DNA from: Mojavia pulchra JT2-VF2
GTDB lineage: Bacteria; Cyanobacteriota; Cyanobacteriia; Cyanobacteriales; Nostocaceae
Assembly (NCBI GenBank): GCA_019359325.1
Contig: JAHHHN010000009.1
Location: 186,001 to 250,000, forward strand
DNA length: 64,000 nt
Direction: 5' to 3'
Positions 28,191-37,999 of the stretch are shown here, one piece after another. Position numbers and translations under genes: made by a program. How positions within the stretch are numbered: the stretch's first letter is position 1; each line of letters starts with the position of its first letter. The notes under the pieces are model-generated. The model had not been told where the DNA came from, made no database searches, and was given only the letters and a program-made list of their open reading frames with translations.

Positions 28191-28309
28191 ACACCCTTCC
28201 TTGAAAGTTGCAGTTGAACCACCGCAAATGTAGCAGCGTAACTTTAATACTTCTTTGCAATTAGATTAAGCATTGATTATTTCTCCACGCTTCTAAGCGT
28301 ACAGATGAC

Positions 28310-28702
28310 TTATGGCTGCACCAAAAACAGAATGATACCAACGAGCGAACCCAAGAGTAGCACTATACTACTAAAAGAACTGATGACAAAGCCAATCATC
28401 CGCTTGGAGGCAGCCTGATAGTATCCCCAAGCATAGGCAATTCGACCCACAAGCCAGATAGCACCGATAACCGCTCCCCACAACGGGTTGACGTAGAAAG
28501 AAAATAACCATAAACCAGGCAGGAACAAAACCATTTGCTCTAGAGTATTTTGCTGGACACGCAGCACTCGTTCAAAGTCAGCATCTCCTGCCATTTGAGG
28601 AGGTGGTACTTTATATTTGGCTCTGGCTCGACCAACATTAACTGTGATGACCAAGTACAGTAGCAGTGTTAGAGCAGTTATGAGACTAGTCCAGGACGAC
28701 AT
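28310..28702 (-). CDS. MAPEG-family membrane protein
   Basis: 130 residues from the ATG at 28702 (MSSWTSLITALTLLLYLVIT), which I prefer because the 109 codons upstream in the same frame are repeat-derived. Four hydrophobic helices, with the conserved RVQQNTLEQMVLFLPGLWLF and NPLWGAVIGAIWLVGRIAYAWGYY-type signature (glutathione-binding region) of membrane-associated eicosanoid/glutathione-metabolism proteins. Bacterial substrates are mostly unknown. Confidence 0.85.
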   Translation of the reverse strand: MSSWTSLITALTLLLYLVITVNVGRARAKYKVPPPQMAGDADFERVLRVQQNTLEQMVLFLPGLWLFSFYVNPLWGAVIGAIWLVGRIAYAWGYYQAASKRMIGFVISSFSSIVLLLGSLVGIILFLVQP

Positions 28703-29279
28703 ATCAAAATCCTCGCGTACCAAAAAAGTATAATTCTTTAGTTTCATAATTGGGCAATCGCCCACAACAACCGCGATGATGCAGACATGGTGGCGCGGCA
28801 GATTGTGGCGACGTGGGAGTCCGGCACTTTGGAAACCCAAGAGCAGGTAAAACAATTTTTGATTTTGGATTTTGCGAAAAGTTGTCAGGAGGGTTTCTAA
28901 CGCCAGTCGCAAACTTTTCAAGACGGATTTTAGATTGACCCCATGCATGAATACAGGGGCTTCAATTAAAATTTTTGGATTTGAGATTTTGGATTTCTTC
29001 TCGCCTTTAAATTCGCTTTCTACCCTCAAGAGCGGGAACCCTCTTCTTTTGCAAAAACGCTAACGCGAACAGACCCGCTTAGATTTTAAACTTTGAATCC
29101 TTCAATTCCATTATTTAAAATCTAAAATTCGGTGACGGCATTTGTGCGATCGCATACGTCAATAATCAGACTCTACAATTATGTAGAAGTATTTAGATTA
29201 ATAACAAACAATTTTCTGCTTTGGTCAAATAATTCGTCGCTCTACAATTGCACTCAATTATTAAACATTTTTACTTGCT
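28703..29279. other. Intergenic region with repeat copy 2 and a decayed coding remnant
   Basis: A plus-strand stretch at about 28748-28860 translates as a protein-like run (HNNRDDADMVARQIVATWES) with no start and no full-length frame, so it looks like the last piece of a lost gene. It abuts dispersed repeat copy 2 (28869-28929), which shares TTTTGCGAAAAGTTG and AACGCCAGTCGC with 905-1016. The remaining 300 bp is AT-rich with nothing seen. Confidence 0.5.
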
Positions 29280-29777
29280 TTAGCTGTGTTCATTACTGCT
29301 TTGTTCTAACAATCGCCTAACTAGTTCTTCCGTGCGGCCAATTGTGTAATCAATAGTTTCTATTACTCTACTGACGCTTTCCTCCAGTTGTAGTTGAAAG
29401 TTTTCTTGCCTTTGGGCTAGTCTGTCGATTTTCGCCGTCACTTGGGCGAGTGTCTGGCTATTATTCTGAATAATTGCTTGAAGTTCTATTTGGTTTACTG
29501 CTAATCGGTTAATTGCGATAGATAAATCAGCGATCGCGTTTGTGTTTGCCTGCTGCTGTACTGCGTTACTAAAAGTTTGTTCTTCAATACGAGTCAGCGC
29601 TTGATCGTGCCGATGGACTGTTTCTGATGTGGTGGTAGCTATCTGTGCAACCTGTGCCATCAGTGGAACCAACTGATTCAGCATTTGGGCGTGGGTTGTC
29701 AGCATTACCTCAAGCTGATCCAGTCTGTTAGAAGCTGGTGTTCCTCCATTTTGGTGATTTCCGGGTGTCTGGCTCAT
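29280..29777 (-). CDS. Coiled-coil protein, hypothetical
   Basis: 165 residues from the ATG at 29777 (MSQTPGNHQNGGTPASNRLD). Heptad-like spacing of Leu/Ile runs from about residue 20 to the end (LDQLEVMLTTHAQMLNQLVP, IAINRLAVNQIELQAI, VTAKIDRLAQRQENFQLQLE), predicting a long parallel coiled coil. No membrane segment. Small proteins of this kind are frequent in Nostocales; function unknown. It sits beside the IS200/IS605 element but is not part of it. Confidence 0.65.
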   Translation of the reverse strand: MSQTPGNHQNGGTPASNRLDQLEVMLTTHAQMLNQLVPLMAQVAQIATTTSETVHRHDQALTRIEEQTFSNAVQQQANTNAIADLSIAINRLAVNQIELQAIIQNNSQTLAQVTAKIDRLAQRQENFQLQLEESVSRVIETIDYTIGRTEELVRRLLEQSSNEHS

Positions 29778-29942
29778 GCTATTTATTCCCCTCCAGAGAT
29801 TTGTTGTTTTACTCAAGTGCAAACAGTACTCTCAATTGATAATCCCCTAAATTGACCAAAGGAGTTTTATTTAACACTCCGAGAAGGAAGTCCCCAGGTT
29901 CCGAAGACTTCACCTGGGGATGAGAGCGAGAGCAGGGTCTAG

Positions 29943-30354
29943 TTAGCTAGGCGGAGAATCTTGTTGCTTGATATATTTCTTCAGTACATCAAGCGAAACC
30001 ACCACTAGAATTCACAAAATATGAGCTTGACCAAAAAACGGCTTTCCAATAGTGTTTGTCAACGTGTGACTTGAACTCTTTGCGGATTAATCTACTTGAC
30101 GACGCTTTTAGGACTTTTACGAACTCAGAAATATGATTATCTGGTGAAAGATTGACCAATAAGTGAACATGGTCTGACTCGCCATTAAATTCAATGAGAA
30201 TACTTTTTTGTTGCTCACATAGATCGGTAAAAATTGCTTGTAACCTAGTCAAGATTGCAGAGGTAATAACCTTGCGTCTGTACTTCGTTACCAACACAAT
30301 ATGTAGGTGAATGCAAAATACAGCGTGAGAACTCTTTCTAAGAAAGGGTTGCAC
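29943..30354 (-). pseudogene. tnpA: IS200/IS605 Y1 transposase TnpA, frameshifted
   Basis: The frame from 30354 gives 121 residues and stops at 29989. It has the normal N-terminal core and the HUH metal site in DHVHLLVN. Translation ends at SYFVNSSGGFA, where the family continues into its last helix. Moving to the adjacent frame at that point reads LDVLKKYIKQQDSPPS and stops at 29943. That helix carries the nucleophilic Tyr (in KYIKQQ) with Gln four residues later. So a one-base shift near 29991 removes the catalytic tyrosine, and the protein as read cannot cut DNA unless frameshifting restores it. Confidence 0.85.
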
Positions 30355-30373
30355 TGTGCGTTATGTGAATAAG

Positions 30374-31756
30374 ATGATGACATTCATGATAGTAACACGT
30401 AGAACAACCTTTCGCTTATATCCAACCCCTTCTCAGGAAGTCAAATTGCACTATTGGCGGCGACTTCATAAGGATTTATACAATTCCTGTCTTTACCATA
30501 GAAAGACAGAATATCAGCGTTTTGGCAATTCTGTTAGTTACTACGATCAACAAAATATTCTGCCAGAATTCAAGGAGTGCTGGACTGAGTATAAAGAGTT
30601 AGGTTCGCAAGCTTTGCAAGCAACTGTTAAGCATGTTGATTATGCTTACGCACGATTTTTCAAGGGTTTAGGTGGGTATCCAAAATTCAAATCCTCACGG
30701 CATTATCGTGGATGGACTTACCCAGGAATCAGTGGGTGGAAAGCACATACAACAGGCGATAACGGTTATCTAGAATTGTCTAACTTGGGGCAAGTTCAGA
30801 TGAGGGGTAAAGCTAGGACTTGGAGTGTACCAACAACTTGCACCATTATCTGGAAACAAGGGAAATGGTATGCCTCAATCACGGTAAATTGCGAACCACA
30901 AAGAAAGACAAATACTAATGCTGTTGGGTTGGACTTTGGCGTATATCACGCTGTTGCTTGCTCGGATGGAACGATAATTGATAACCCCAAATATTTAGCT
31001 AACACCCAACAGAAAATAGAGCAAGCATCTAAAAAGTTACGCCGCAAACGCTCCCCTAATTTTAAAAAGAAGATTAAGGCATCTAAACGCTGGAGGAAAA
31101 GCCGGAAACAGGTCAGTAAACTACAAAGCAAAGTTGCTAATCAGAGGCAAGATTGGCAACATAAAGTGGCTGCACAGATAGTAAAGAGTAATTCACTGGT
31201 AGCTACAGAAAAGCTAAATATTAAAGCGATGACTCGTAAAGCCCAAAAAGGTAGTAAGAGAAAACAGCAAAAGACAGGGCTGAATCGGTCACTGTTAGAT
31301 GTTGGGATTGGTAATCTTACCTCACTAATCAAATACAAACTTAGTGAGTGTGACGGGATATTTGTTGATGTTCCCCTCAAAATTGCTCCATCTCAAACTT
31401 GCCCTAACTGTGGACACAAAAAGAAAAAAGAGTTATCCGAACGTGTGCATAATTGTGAGAACTGTAATTTCACTGCGGATCGGGATGTCGCCGCTTCAAT
31501 AGTAATGCTCAATTATGCACTGAGGTTAGGAACTAGCCTCATAAACGTGGATGTTGAACCTCTTTCTAAGACCATAAAAGTTGCGGTGATGAACTTGGGC
31601 GATCGCACGACTCAACTGCGGTTTGCTGGGGTCAAACTCTACAGCAACCACTGGACGAATACCCGCCAGTACCACTCCAACTTCAATTCCACTGCCCCTG
31701 CAAATAGCACAACAGCGATTGGTGCATTATCTGGCTGTCTGGGCTATAAACGTTGA
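30374..31756 (+). CDS. tnpB: TnpB RNA-guided nuclease of IS200/IS605
   Basis: 460 residues from ATG 30374; a GTG at 30356 is possible. The RuvC triad is present: Asp in GLDFGVYHAVACSDG, Glu in ATEKLNIKAM, Asp in ADRDVAAS. The zinc finger is CPNCGHKKKK then CENCNFTADRD (four Cys). The family nicks or cuts DNA under guidance of an omega RNA from its own 3' end. After about residue 400, the last 60 residues (from MNLGDRTTQLRF) are of unusual composition and probably are the guide-RNA region read through. The gene is complete although its tnpA partner is broken. Confidence 0.9.
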   Translation: MMTFMIVTRRTTFRLYPTPSQEVKLHYWRRLHKDLYNSCLYHRKTEYQRFGNSVSYYDQQNILPEFKECWTEYKELGSQALQATVKHVDYAYARFFKGLGGYPKFKSSRHYRGWTYPGISGWKAHTTGDNGYLELSNLGQVQMRGKARTWSVPTTCTIIWKQGKWYASITVNCEPQRKTNTNAVGLDFGVYHAVACSDGTIIDNPKYLANTQQKIEQASKKLRRKRSPNFKKKIKASKRWRKSRKQVSKLQSKVANQRQDWQHKVAAQIVKSNSLVATEKLNIKAMTRKAQKGSKRKQQKTGLNRSLLDVGIGNLTSLIKYKLSECDGIFVDVPLKIAPSQTCPNCGHKKKKELSERVHNCENCNFTADRDVAASIVMLNYALRLGTSLINVDVEPLSKTIKVAVMNLGDRTTQLRFAGVKLYSNHWTNTRQYHSNFNSTAPANSTTAIGALSGCLGYKR

Positions 31757-31828
31757 GATACGTTGACTTCATTGTGTCCGAAATATATTATGCAACGCAA
31801 AAATAATTACTGAAACTACTGCCATAAG

Positions 31829-33295
31829 TTATGCTTCAACCTCAAGTACTCCCATCATTCCTCGGTCTTCATGTTCAGAAATATGACAGTGAAACACAGT
31901 TTTACCAATAAAATCACGCAGAGGTACAGCGATTCGGACTTTGGAATGACCAGATAAGTTAATATTATCGCGCCATGCCGGGAATGGTTCAGGCCGCCAG
32001 GTGCTAGATTTTGCATCTTGCCTTGCAAGTACTTGAAAGGGGTAAGTGTGTAAATGGAATGGGTGGATTAAGCCGTTATGGTTCTCGATTTCCCAGATTT
32101 CCAGGGTATTCAAGCGCCCACGAAAATCTACGCGCTCAGGGTCAAATTGCTTTCCATTGACGGTGTAATTAAATGGGATTGCGCCGCCAAACTGTACTGT
32201 ACGCGTGGTAACTGCCTGTTCTGGGCTGAGTGCATCAACAGAGGCTAAACGTGTAGGCAGTGGCAATCTTTTAGGTGTAGCTGGAACGACGACTGTGAGC
32301 AACGCCTCTTCCTTTGCTGGCTCGCTGCCGACAACAAAGTTTCCATCATCATACGGCAAATGTAGCAAATTGAACGTTCCAGCTCGCTTCAACTGAATCA
32401 GTACCTCAGCCCGTTCACCTGGTGAAAGGAACAATTCCTCAACGGTAACAGGTTTTTCAATGAAGCCGTCGTCAGTAACAATCAAGTGCATCGGGTGTTC
32501 TTGGAACTTTAACCGAAACGGACGAGCATTGCTTGTATTCACTAGTCTCAAGCGCAAGAGTGATTTTTGAGGAACAAGTTTAGGACGATAAGCACCATTC
32601 ACTAGGCAAAGGTTGCCGTATTTGCCTAGCCAGTCAAAAAAGCTGTGACTAGCAGCAACCTCACCTCTTAAAATAGTGAAGTCCTTAAGTACAAGCAGAT
32701 GTTCCTCAGCCGCTTGGAGTTCGGGTATCTCATCGAGTGAACTTTCAATCACAATAGCTCCAGTCAGTCCGGCGAACTGTTGGGTGGCAACCATACCGTG
32801 TGGATGTGGGTGATACCAACGAGTACCTGCTGCCCCTTTGGGTACTGTAAACTCGTGTAATCGGCTCTCTCCAGGCATAACATGAACAAAGGGGTTGTCC
32901 ACTTCTGGTGAGATATGTAACCCGTGCGTGTGCAGATTTGTAGGCACTTCCAAGTGGTTGATCAAGCAAAGCCGCACGCGATCGCCCTCCCGTAGCCGAA
33001 GCGTTGGCCCTGGAACTGTATCGTTATATGACAGTGCTTGTACTGTGATTCCTGCTAAAGTAACAGACGTGTGGCTAGCGACAATCTCAGCTTCGACAAC
33101 ACCGGGTTCTGGACGTCGCACACGCAACAATTCTGGTTCGCGTAAAGCAAGTCCAGATTCTTTTGCCCGCTCTCCAGACTGACCAAACAAAGCATGGTAA
33201 CCTCCAACAACAGCTATTCCGCCTGTGGTCAGTCCTGCAAGCCGAACAAAGCTGCGGCGAGTCAGGATAGCTCGTTGGTTTTTAGAGTATGTCAA
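31829..33295 (-). CDS. Multicopper oxidase (laccase/bilirubin-oxidase-like), Tat-exported
   Basis: 488 residues. A twin-arginine signal (TRRSFVRLAGLTTGGIAVVGG) predicts export. All four copper-ligand motifs are visible: HTHGLHI, WYHPHPHG, HPFHLHTYPFQ and the C-terminal HCHISEHEDRGMMGVLEV, which holds the type 1 and trinuclear ligands. These enzymes oxidise phenols, aromatic amines or metals with reduction of oxygen to water. It ends the minus-strand gene run that includes the bisindole cluster, 50 bp below trpD, so extracellular oxidative coupling of an indolic product is possible; this is inference. Confidence 0.9.
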   Translation of the reverse strand: MTYSKNQRAILTRRSFVRLAGLTTGGIAVVGGYHALFGQSGERAKESGLALREPELLRVRRPEPGVVEAEIVASHTSVTLAGITVQALSYNDTVPGPTLRLREGDRVRLCLINHLEVPTNLHTHGLHISPEVDNPFVHVMPGESRLHEFTVPKGAAGTRWYHPHPHGMVATQQFAGLTGAIVIESSLDEIPELQAAEEHLLVLKDFTILRGEVAASHSFFDWLGKYGNLCLVNGAYRPKLVPQKSLLRLRLVNTSNARPFRLKFQEHPMHLIVTDDGFIEKPVTVEELFLSPGERAEVLIQLKRAGTFNLLHLPYDDGNFVVGSEPAKEEALLTVVVPATPKRLPLPTRLASVDALSPEQAVTTRTVQFGGAIPFNYTVNGKQFDPERVDFRGRLNTLEIWEIENHNGLIHPFHLHTYPFQVLARQDAKSSTWRPEPFPAWRDNINLSGHSKVRIAVPLRDFIGKTVFHCHISEHEDRGMMGVLEVEA

Positions 33296-33345
33296 TGGTA
33301 CACCTCTTTCAGCAAGAGTTTAATAGGAATCGAGTTAGTGATTAA

Positions 33346-34500
33346 TTACCGCAGAAATTCAGCAAGCTGTTCCAGCTTTTTCCAAGCTTCCCCACTTTGC
33401 ATAACTTCCTTGGCAATAGCAATTCCTTTCACACAAGCTTCTGTAATGTTGGTCGTCTGATCAAGTGCTTCACCGACATAAAGTGCTAGTGCTGCATTTA
33501 ACGCCACGACATCTTGTTGCGCTTGCGTACCTTGACCTTTCAGGATGGCTTTGAGGATTTCAGCGTTTTCGTGAATTTCTTTGCTATGTAGCGCTGCTGT
33601 AGGTGCAGGAGTTAAACCGAGTTCCTGAGGATTTAGTACAGTTAGGTGTACTTTCTGGTCTTTGAGTACAGCCACATCATTTAAGTCTGCTAATCCAGCT
33701 TCATCTAACTTTTCGCGTCCATACACCACAATAGCACGACGAGTTCCCAATTGCGATAAAGCTTGAGCAATTGTTTGTGTGAGTGCTGGATCATACACAC
33801 CAATGATTTGCCCCGTTGGTTGCATGGGATTGACTAAAGGGCCCAGCAAGTTAAAAATAGTTCGTACTCTCAAAGTTTTTCGTAAAGCAGTTACTGTTTT
33901 TAGTGCTGGATGCCATCCAGGAGCAAACAAAAAGGTAATACCGACCTCATGAACCGCCGACTTGACTTTCTCAGGATTGGCGTTGAGATTTATCCCCAAA
34001 GCTTCCAACACATCAGCGGAGCCAGTCTTGCTAGATGCTGAACGATTACCATGCTTTGCAACTTTTAGCCCTGCTACTGCCGCAACGAAGGCGACAGCAG
34101 TGGAAATATTGAAGGTGGAGGCTCCATCTCCTCCGGTTCCGCAGGTGTCAATCAGGGGGGCTGGGGACTGGGAAGAGGTAGAGGATAGCGAAAATTCCCC
34201 CTTTATTGCTTCTTGCCCAATCCCTAATCCCCGCTCCCCAGTCCCCTGAGATTGAGAATACAAGACACTAGCCATGCCAACCAATTCTTCTGTGGAAACT
34301 CCTTTGGCTTGAATTGCCGCTAAAATCGCTCCGGATAGCGCTGGAGAAATCGTATCTGCGAGCCAACCATGCATTAGCTCTGCTGCTTGTTCAACCGAGA
34401 GCGATCGCTTATCTAGTAATTGTTTTAACAAAGCAGGCAAATCGATGGATTCGCAGGTGACGGCGATATTGTCAATCGGCGTCTGAGTTACAACTGTCAT
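33346..34500 (-). CDS. trpD: Anthranilate phosphoribosyltransferase with an in-frame palindromic insert
   Basis: 384 residues, longer than the usual 340-350. It joins anthranilate to PRPP. The active-site motif [16 protein letters not shown] and [21 protein letters not shown] are intact. Just before DTCGTGGD, about 28 codons (34163-34246) form a low-complexity insert bounded by the inverted repeat GGGGACTGGG/CCCAGTCCCC, the type of repeat normally seen between genes. The insert keeps frame and lies in the loop before the PRPP site, so the enzyme may still work. It is one of six aromatic-supply genes in the cluster. Confidence 0.93.
   Translation of the reverse strand: MTVVTQTPIDNIAVTCESIDLPALLKQLLDKRSLSVEQAAELMHGWLADTISPALSGAILAAIQAKGVSTEELVGMASVLYSQSQGTGERGLGIGQEAIKGEFSLSSTSSQSPAPLIDTCGTGGDGASTFNISTAVAFVAAVAGLKVAKHGNRSASSKTGSADVLEALGINLNANPEKVKSAVHEVGITFLFAPGWHPALKTVTALRKTLRVRTIFNLLGPLVNPMQPTGQIIGVYDPALTQTIAQALSQLGTRRAIVVYGREKLDEAGLADLNDVAVLKDQKVHLTVLNPQELGLTPAPTAALHSKEIHENAEILKAILKGQGTQAQQDVVALNAALALYVGEALDQTTNITEACVKGIAIAKEVMQSGEAWKKLEQLAEFLR
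34163..34246. repeat. Palindromic repeat element inserted in trpD
   Basis: GGGGACTGGG (34163-34172) and CCCAGTCCCC (34237-34246) are exact inverted copies flanking 64 bp that also contain GGGG and CCCC tracts. Length 84 bp is divisible by three and the frame is open through it. Confidence 0.8.
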
Positions 34501-34529
34501 TTGCTTAAAAGTTAATAATTATGCACGGA

Positions 34530-35771
34530 CTAAGGATTAAGGACTTTAGCAACTGTTTGCACGTCCTTATCGCCTCTACCAGAGCAGTTGATCACAATTC
34601 GTGGGCTGCCATCTAGTTGCGGACATAACTTTTCTAGATAGGCGATCGCATGAGAGGTTTCTAAAGCAGGAATAATCCCTTCTAATTGAGACAGACGCAC
34701 AAACGCAGCCAAAGCTTCAGAATCGGTAACGCTGTAATACTCGGCGCGACACGTATCTTTCAGATAGCTGTGTTCTGGGCCTACCCCAGGATAATCCAAA
34801 CCTGCACTAATCGAATGTGCTTCGACAATCTGACCATCATCGTCTTGCAATACGTAGCTCATTGCACCGTGCAATACCCCGATTCGCCCCTGTGTCAGAG
34901 TTGCTGCGTGCTTCTGGGTGTCAACACCTTCACCTGCCGCCTCAACTCCAATTAGGCGTACAGATGCTTCACCCACAAACTCATGGAACAGTCCAATCGC
35001 ATTGGAACCACCCCCCACACAAGCCAAGACAATATCTGGTAGTCCTCCCCACTTCTGTTGACACTGAGTACGCGTTTCTTTGCCGATGATAGCGTGGAAT
35101 TCGCGTACTAACATTGGGTAAGGATGCGGCCCCGCAACGGAACCTAAGATGTAATGTGTTGAAACCACGTTAGTCACCCAGTCCCGAATAGCCTCGGAAG
35201 TGGCATCCTTAAGTGTTCCGCTTCCAGCCTCTACTGGACGCACCTCTGCTCCCATCAGCCGCATCCGGAATACGTTGAGAGCTTGCCGTTGCATATCGTG
35301 GATGCCCATGTAAATCACGCACTGCAATCCAAAACGAGCGCACACAGTTGCTGTCGCTACTCCATGCTGACCTGCTCCAGTTTCCGCAATGATCCGCTGC
35401 TTACCCATGCGCTTTGCCAGCAATACCTGACCTAAAGCGTTGTTGATTTTGTGAGCACCTGTATGGTTTAAATCCTCCCGCTTTAAGTAAATTTGCGAAC
35501 CTGTGCCATCAGGTCTAGCGTAGTGTGCTGTCAGGCGTTCAGCAAAATACAAAGGATTAGGGCGTCCCACATAGTCCCGCAGTAAATTTTGTAACTCTTG
35601 TTGAAAGCTTGGGTCATTGCGGTATTGCTCGAATGCTGTTTCTAGCTCGCTTAATGCAGGCATTAAGGTTTCAGGGACATACTTACCGCCGAAGCGTCCA
35701 AATCTTCCCAAAGAATCAGGGCCGATAAAACCAGGCGCAACATAGGTATTGATATCTGGGATGTTTACCAC
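34530..35771 (-). CDS. trpB: Tryptophan synthase beta chain
   Basis: 413 residues, the normal length. It condenses indole with serine through PLP. The PLP lysine is in [14 protein letters not shown], the phosphate-binding loop is [16 protein letters not shown], and the start [19 protein letters not shown] is a typical TrpB1 N-terminus. It sits between trpA and trpD on the same strand. As cyanobacteria usually have a housekeeping trpB, this is likely a dedicated copy for the bisindole pathway. Confidence 0.96.
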   Translation of the reverse strand: MVNIPDINTYVAPGFIGPDSLGRFGRFGGKYVPETLMPALSELETAFEQYRNDPSFQQELQNLLRDYVGRPNPLYFAERLTAHYARPDGTGSQIYLKREDLNHTGAHKINNALGQVLLAKRMGKQRIIAETGAGQHGVATATVCARFGLQCVIYMGIHDMQRQALNVFRMRLMGAEVRPVEAGSGTLKDATSEAIRDWVTNVVSTHYILGSVAGPHPYPMLVREFHAIIGKETRTQCQQKWGGLPDIVLACVGGGSNAIGLFHEFVGEASVRLIGVEAAGEGVDTQKHAATLTQGRIGVLHGAMSYVLQDDDGQIVEAHSISAGLDYPGVGPEHSYLKDTCRAEYYSVTDSEALAAFVRLSQLEGIIPALETSHAIAYLEKLCPQLDGSPRIVINCSGRGDKDVQTVAKVLNP

Positions 35772-35974
35772 TGCTTAAAGTCCTTATTGCTAATAGTTAA
35801 CAAGATGATGCAGGGATGCTATAACGGTTCTTACTCAGATGAATTCCCGCTATATTACACGGGGATGTAAACAGGGATGTGTCCCCAGCTTTCAAGGGCA
35901 GGCATTTTGAGTGACTCTGGCTTCCTTTGCTTGCCATTCGGACAACCTTAAAGTCAAACGATATTAGTGATAAT

Positions 35975-36799
35975 TTAAACTGAACCTACCGTTAGAAGAG
36001 ATGCAGGAGCGATCGCTGCTTTGATTTCTTGGCAAAGTTCTGCAATCGCTTGCAGTCCTGCATTTGACTCATCATCTGCTAAACGCTTGACAAAGGCACT
36101 ACCAACAATTACGGCATCAGCACCCCAATCTTTAACCTGACGAGCCTGTTCTGCTCCAGAGATGCCAAAGCCTACGCCAATTGGTTTATTGGTCACATTC
36201 CGCATCTCCACCAACAAAGTTTTCACGTGGTCTTGCAACTGGGAGCGCATACCTGTAACGCCTGTGACACTGACTAGATAAATAAACCCCTGAGAAGACT
36301 TAGTAATAGCCTCAATTCTCTGTTTGGAACTTGTAGGAGTTACCAGCAAAATAACTTCTATCCCAAATTCGGCTGCTGTATTTATCAGCTCTTCTGCCTC
36401 TTCTAAAGGCAAGTCTGGTACTACCAACCCTTGTACCCCAGCGTTGGCAAGTTGTGCTAAAAATAACCTAATACCCCGATATAAAATTGGATTGTAGTAA
36501 GTAAACAAAATCACAGGCGCTTGTAGGCTGGGACTGACATCTGCCACCATCTCCAGTACAGCTTCTAACTTAGTTCCTTTTTGCAATGCTCTCGTGGCTG
36601 CGGCTTGAATCACAGGGCCATCTGCTAACGGATCGGAATAGGGAACACCTAATTCAATAAAGTCAGCTCCATTGCGATCTAATACTTGTAAAGCCTCTTT
36701 TGTGGTTTCTAAGTCAGGGTCTCCAGCTGTTATGAAGGGAATGAGAGCGCACTGGTTGCGATTTCTTAAAGATTGGAAGCATTGGGAAATTGAAGTCAT
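35975..36799 (-). CDS. trpA: Tryptophan synthase alpha chain
   Basis: 274 residues. It cleaves indole-3-glycerol phosphate to indole and passes it to TrpB. The catalytic Glu is in [19 protein letters not shown], with the catalytic Asp in the same segment. The phosphate-binding loop is [12 protein letters not shown]. Located 203 bp upstream of trpB in the direction of transcription. The gap holds nothing recognisable as a gene. Probably partner of the neighbouring TrpB. Confidence 0.95.
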   Translation of the reverse strand: MTSISQCFQSLRNRNQCALIPFITAGDPDLETTKEALQVLDRNGADFIELGVPYSDPLADGPVIQAAATRALQKGTKLEAVLEMVADVSPSLQAPVILFTYYNPILYRGIRLFLAQLANAGVQGLVVPDLPLEEAEELINTAAEFGIEVILLVTPTSSKQRIEAITKSSQGFIYLVSVTGVTGMRSQLQDHVKTLLVEMRNVTNKPIGVGFGISGAEQARQVKDWGADAVIVGSAFVKRLADDESNAGLQAIAELCQEIKAAIAPASLLTVGSV

Positions 36800-36929
36800 G
36801 GGCTTAATCTACCTTATAGGGAAAGAGAAAAGGCTTAACTCAATCATTGCCTTATAAATCAATACGGTTCAGTTAATGCAGTAGCTTGGCTACACGAACA
36901 AAGCCTGGTTCTGCGAAGCAGTACGCAGG

Positions 36930-37904
36930 CTACAAAACCCTTGATTTTCCGAAGTCCGCCTGCATGGACTTCGTTTCTTTAGCCGCGACTTCTTGTCGTT
37001 CAGGCTTGGTGCTGAGTAGAGTTCGTACAGCTTGCTCTAAATCGGCTTGTTTAACTAATGACTCTCCTACCAAAACTGCACGTACACCTGCTTGGGCTAC
37101 AAGTGATAAATCAGCCGATGTATATAAGCCAGATTCACTCACTATAGTAATGCCGAAGCTTTGCAACTGTGAACGTCGCAACTCCAAGAGTTGTTGCGTG
37201 GTTTTGAGATCCACCGTAAAATCTTCTAAATTGCGATTGTTAATTCCAACTAAACGGATGTCGTCCAGTTTCAAGACTCGATCTAGTTCAGCCAAGGTAT
37301 GAACTTCTACCAAAGCTTTCATCCCCAAATCATGGATGACTCGCACAAAGTCTTGGATTTCTTCATCTGTGAGGATGGCAGCTATCAGCAGTAAAGCATC
37401 TGCGCCTGCTACCCGTGCATAGTAGATTTGGTAGATGTCGATCGCAAACTCTTTACACAGTAGCGGTAATGTCACCTTCTGTCTGATGGCACGCAAGTTG
37501 TCAAAACTACCCTGGAAGTACTCAGAGTCAGTGAGAACTGAGAGACAAGCTGCTCCGCCTCGTTCATAAGCCTGGGCTATAGCCACTGGGTCAAAGTCAG
37601 ATCGAAGTACTCCGCGAGAAGGGGAGGCTTTCTTGACCTCTGCAATTAAGGTTGGTACATGAGGACTCTGCTGCAAAGCACTCAGAAAATTTCGTGGCAA
37701 AGGAGCAGCAGATAACTGTTGTTGCAAAGAAGCTAGGGGCAATTCTTGCCGCATTTGTGCAACTTCTTGCTTTTTATGCCACACAATCTCTTTGAGAATG
37801 TGACGCGGATAGAGGTCAGTAGTAGCGACTGAGTAACTCATAAACTGCATAGTACTAGGTTTCCAAACAACATTGGCATCTGATGGTTCGTCAACAGTAT
37901 CCAT
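36930..37904 (-). CDS. trpC: Indole-3-glycerol-phosphate synthase
   Basis: 324 residues; starts at ATG 37904, though an internal Met at about residue 19 or 22 is nearer the family start. Core motifs: [26 protein letters not shown]-type first strand (catalytic Lys), [35 protein letters not shown] and [16 protein letters not shown]. Catalyses ring closure of CdRP to indole-3-glycerol phosphate. TrpF, which makes CdRP, was not found in the window and must be supplied from elsewhere. Confidence 0.94.
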   Translation of the reverse strand: MDTVDEPSDANVVWKPSTMQFMSYSVATTDLYPRHILKEIVWHKKQEVAQMRQELPLASLQQQLSAAPLPRNFLSALQQSPHVPTLIAEVKKASPSRGVLRSDFDPVAIAQAYERGGAACLSVLTDSEYFQGSFDNLRAIRQKVTLPLLCKEFAIDIYQIYYARVAGADALLLIAAILTDEEIQDFVRVIHDLGMKALVEVHTLAELDRVLKLDDIRLVGINNRNLEDFTVDLKTTQQLLELRRSQLQSFGITIVSESGLYTSADLSLVAQAGVRAVLVGESLVKQADLEQAVRTLLSTKPERQEVAAKETKSMQADFGKSRVL

Positions 37905-37999
37905 TGCGACTCACAGCCCTTTTTACTCAAGCAAACTTTGCTAGTGCTTGAGTTGTTGCTTTTGCTTGAAAAATCTACTGCAAGCTATTTTCAGAAGTC

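Larger units (their letters stand above)
29886..31800. mobile_element. IS200/IS605-family element (tnpA frameshifted, tnpB intact)
   Basis: Divergent tnpA (minus) and tnpB (plus) with only 19 bp between their likely starts define the element. On the tnpA side a stem CCCCAGGT/ACCTGGGG (29892-29919, 12-base loop) is a candidate left-end hairpin, as expected for elements lacking terminal inverted repeats and recognised through subterminal hairpins. The right end lies after tnpB, around 31757-31800, and cannot be set exactly. The 3' part of tnpB normally overlaps the guide (omega) RNA. Confidence 0.75.

Noticed and set aside
28703-29029. 109-codon extension of the MAPEG frame
   Set aside because: It reads through dispersed repeat copy 2 and a remnant; family proteins start at the ATG used.
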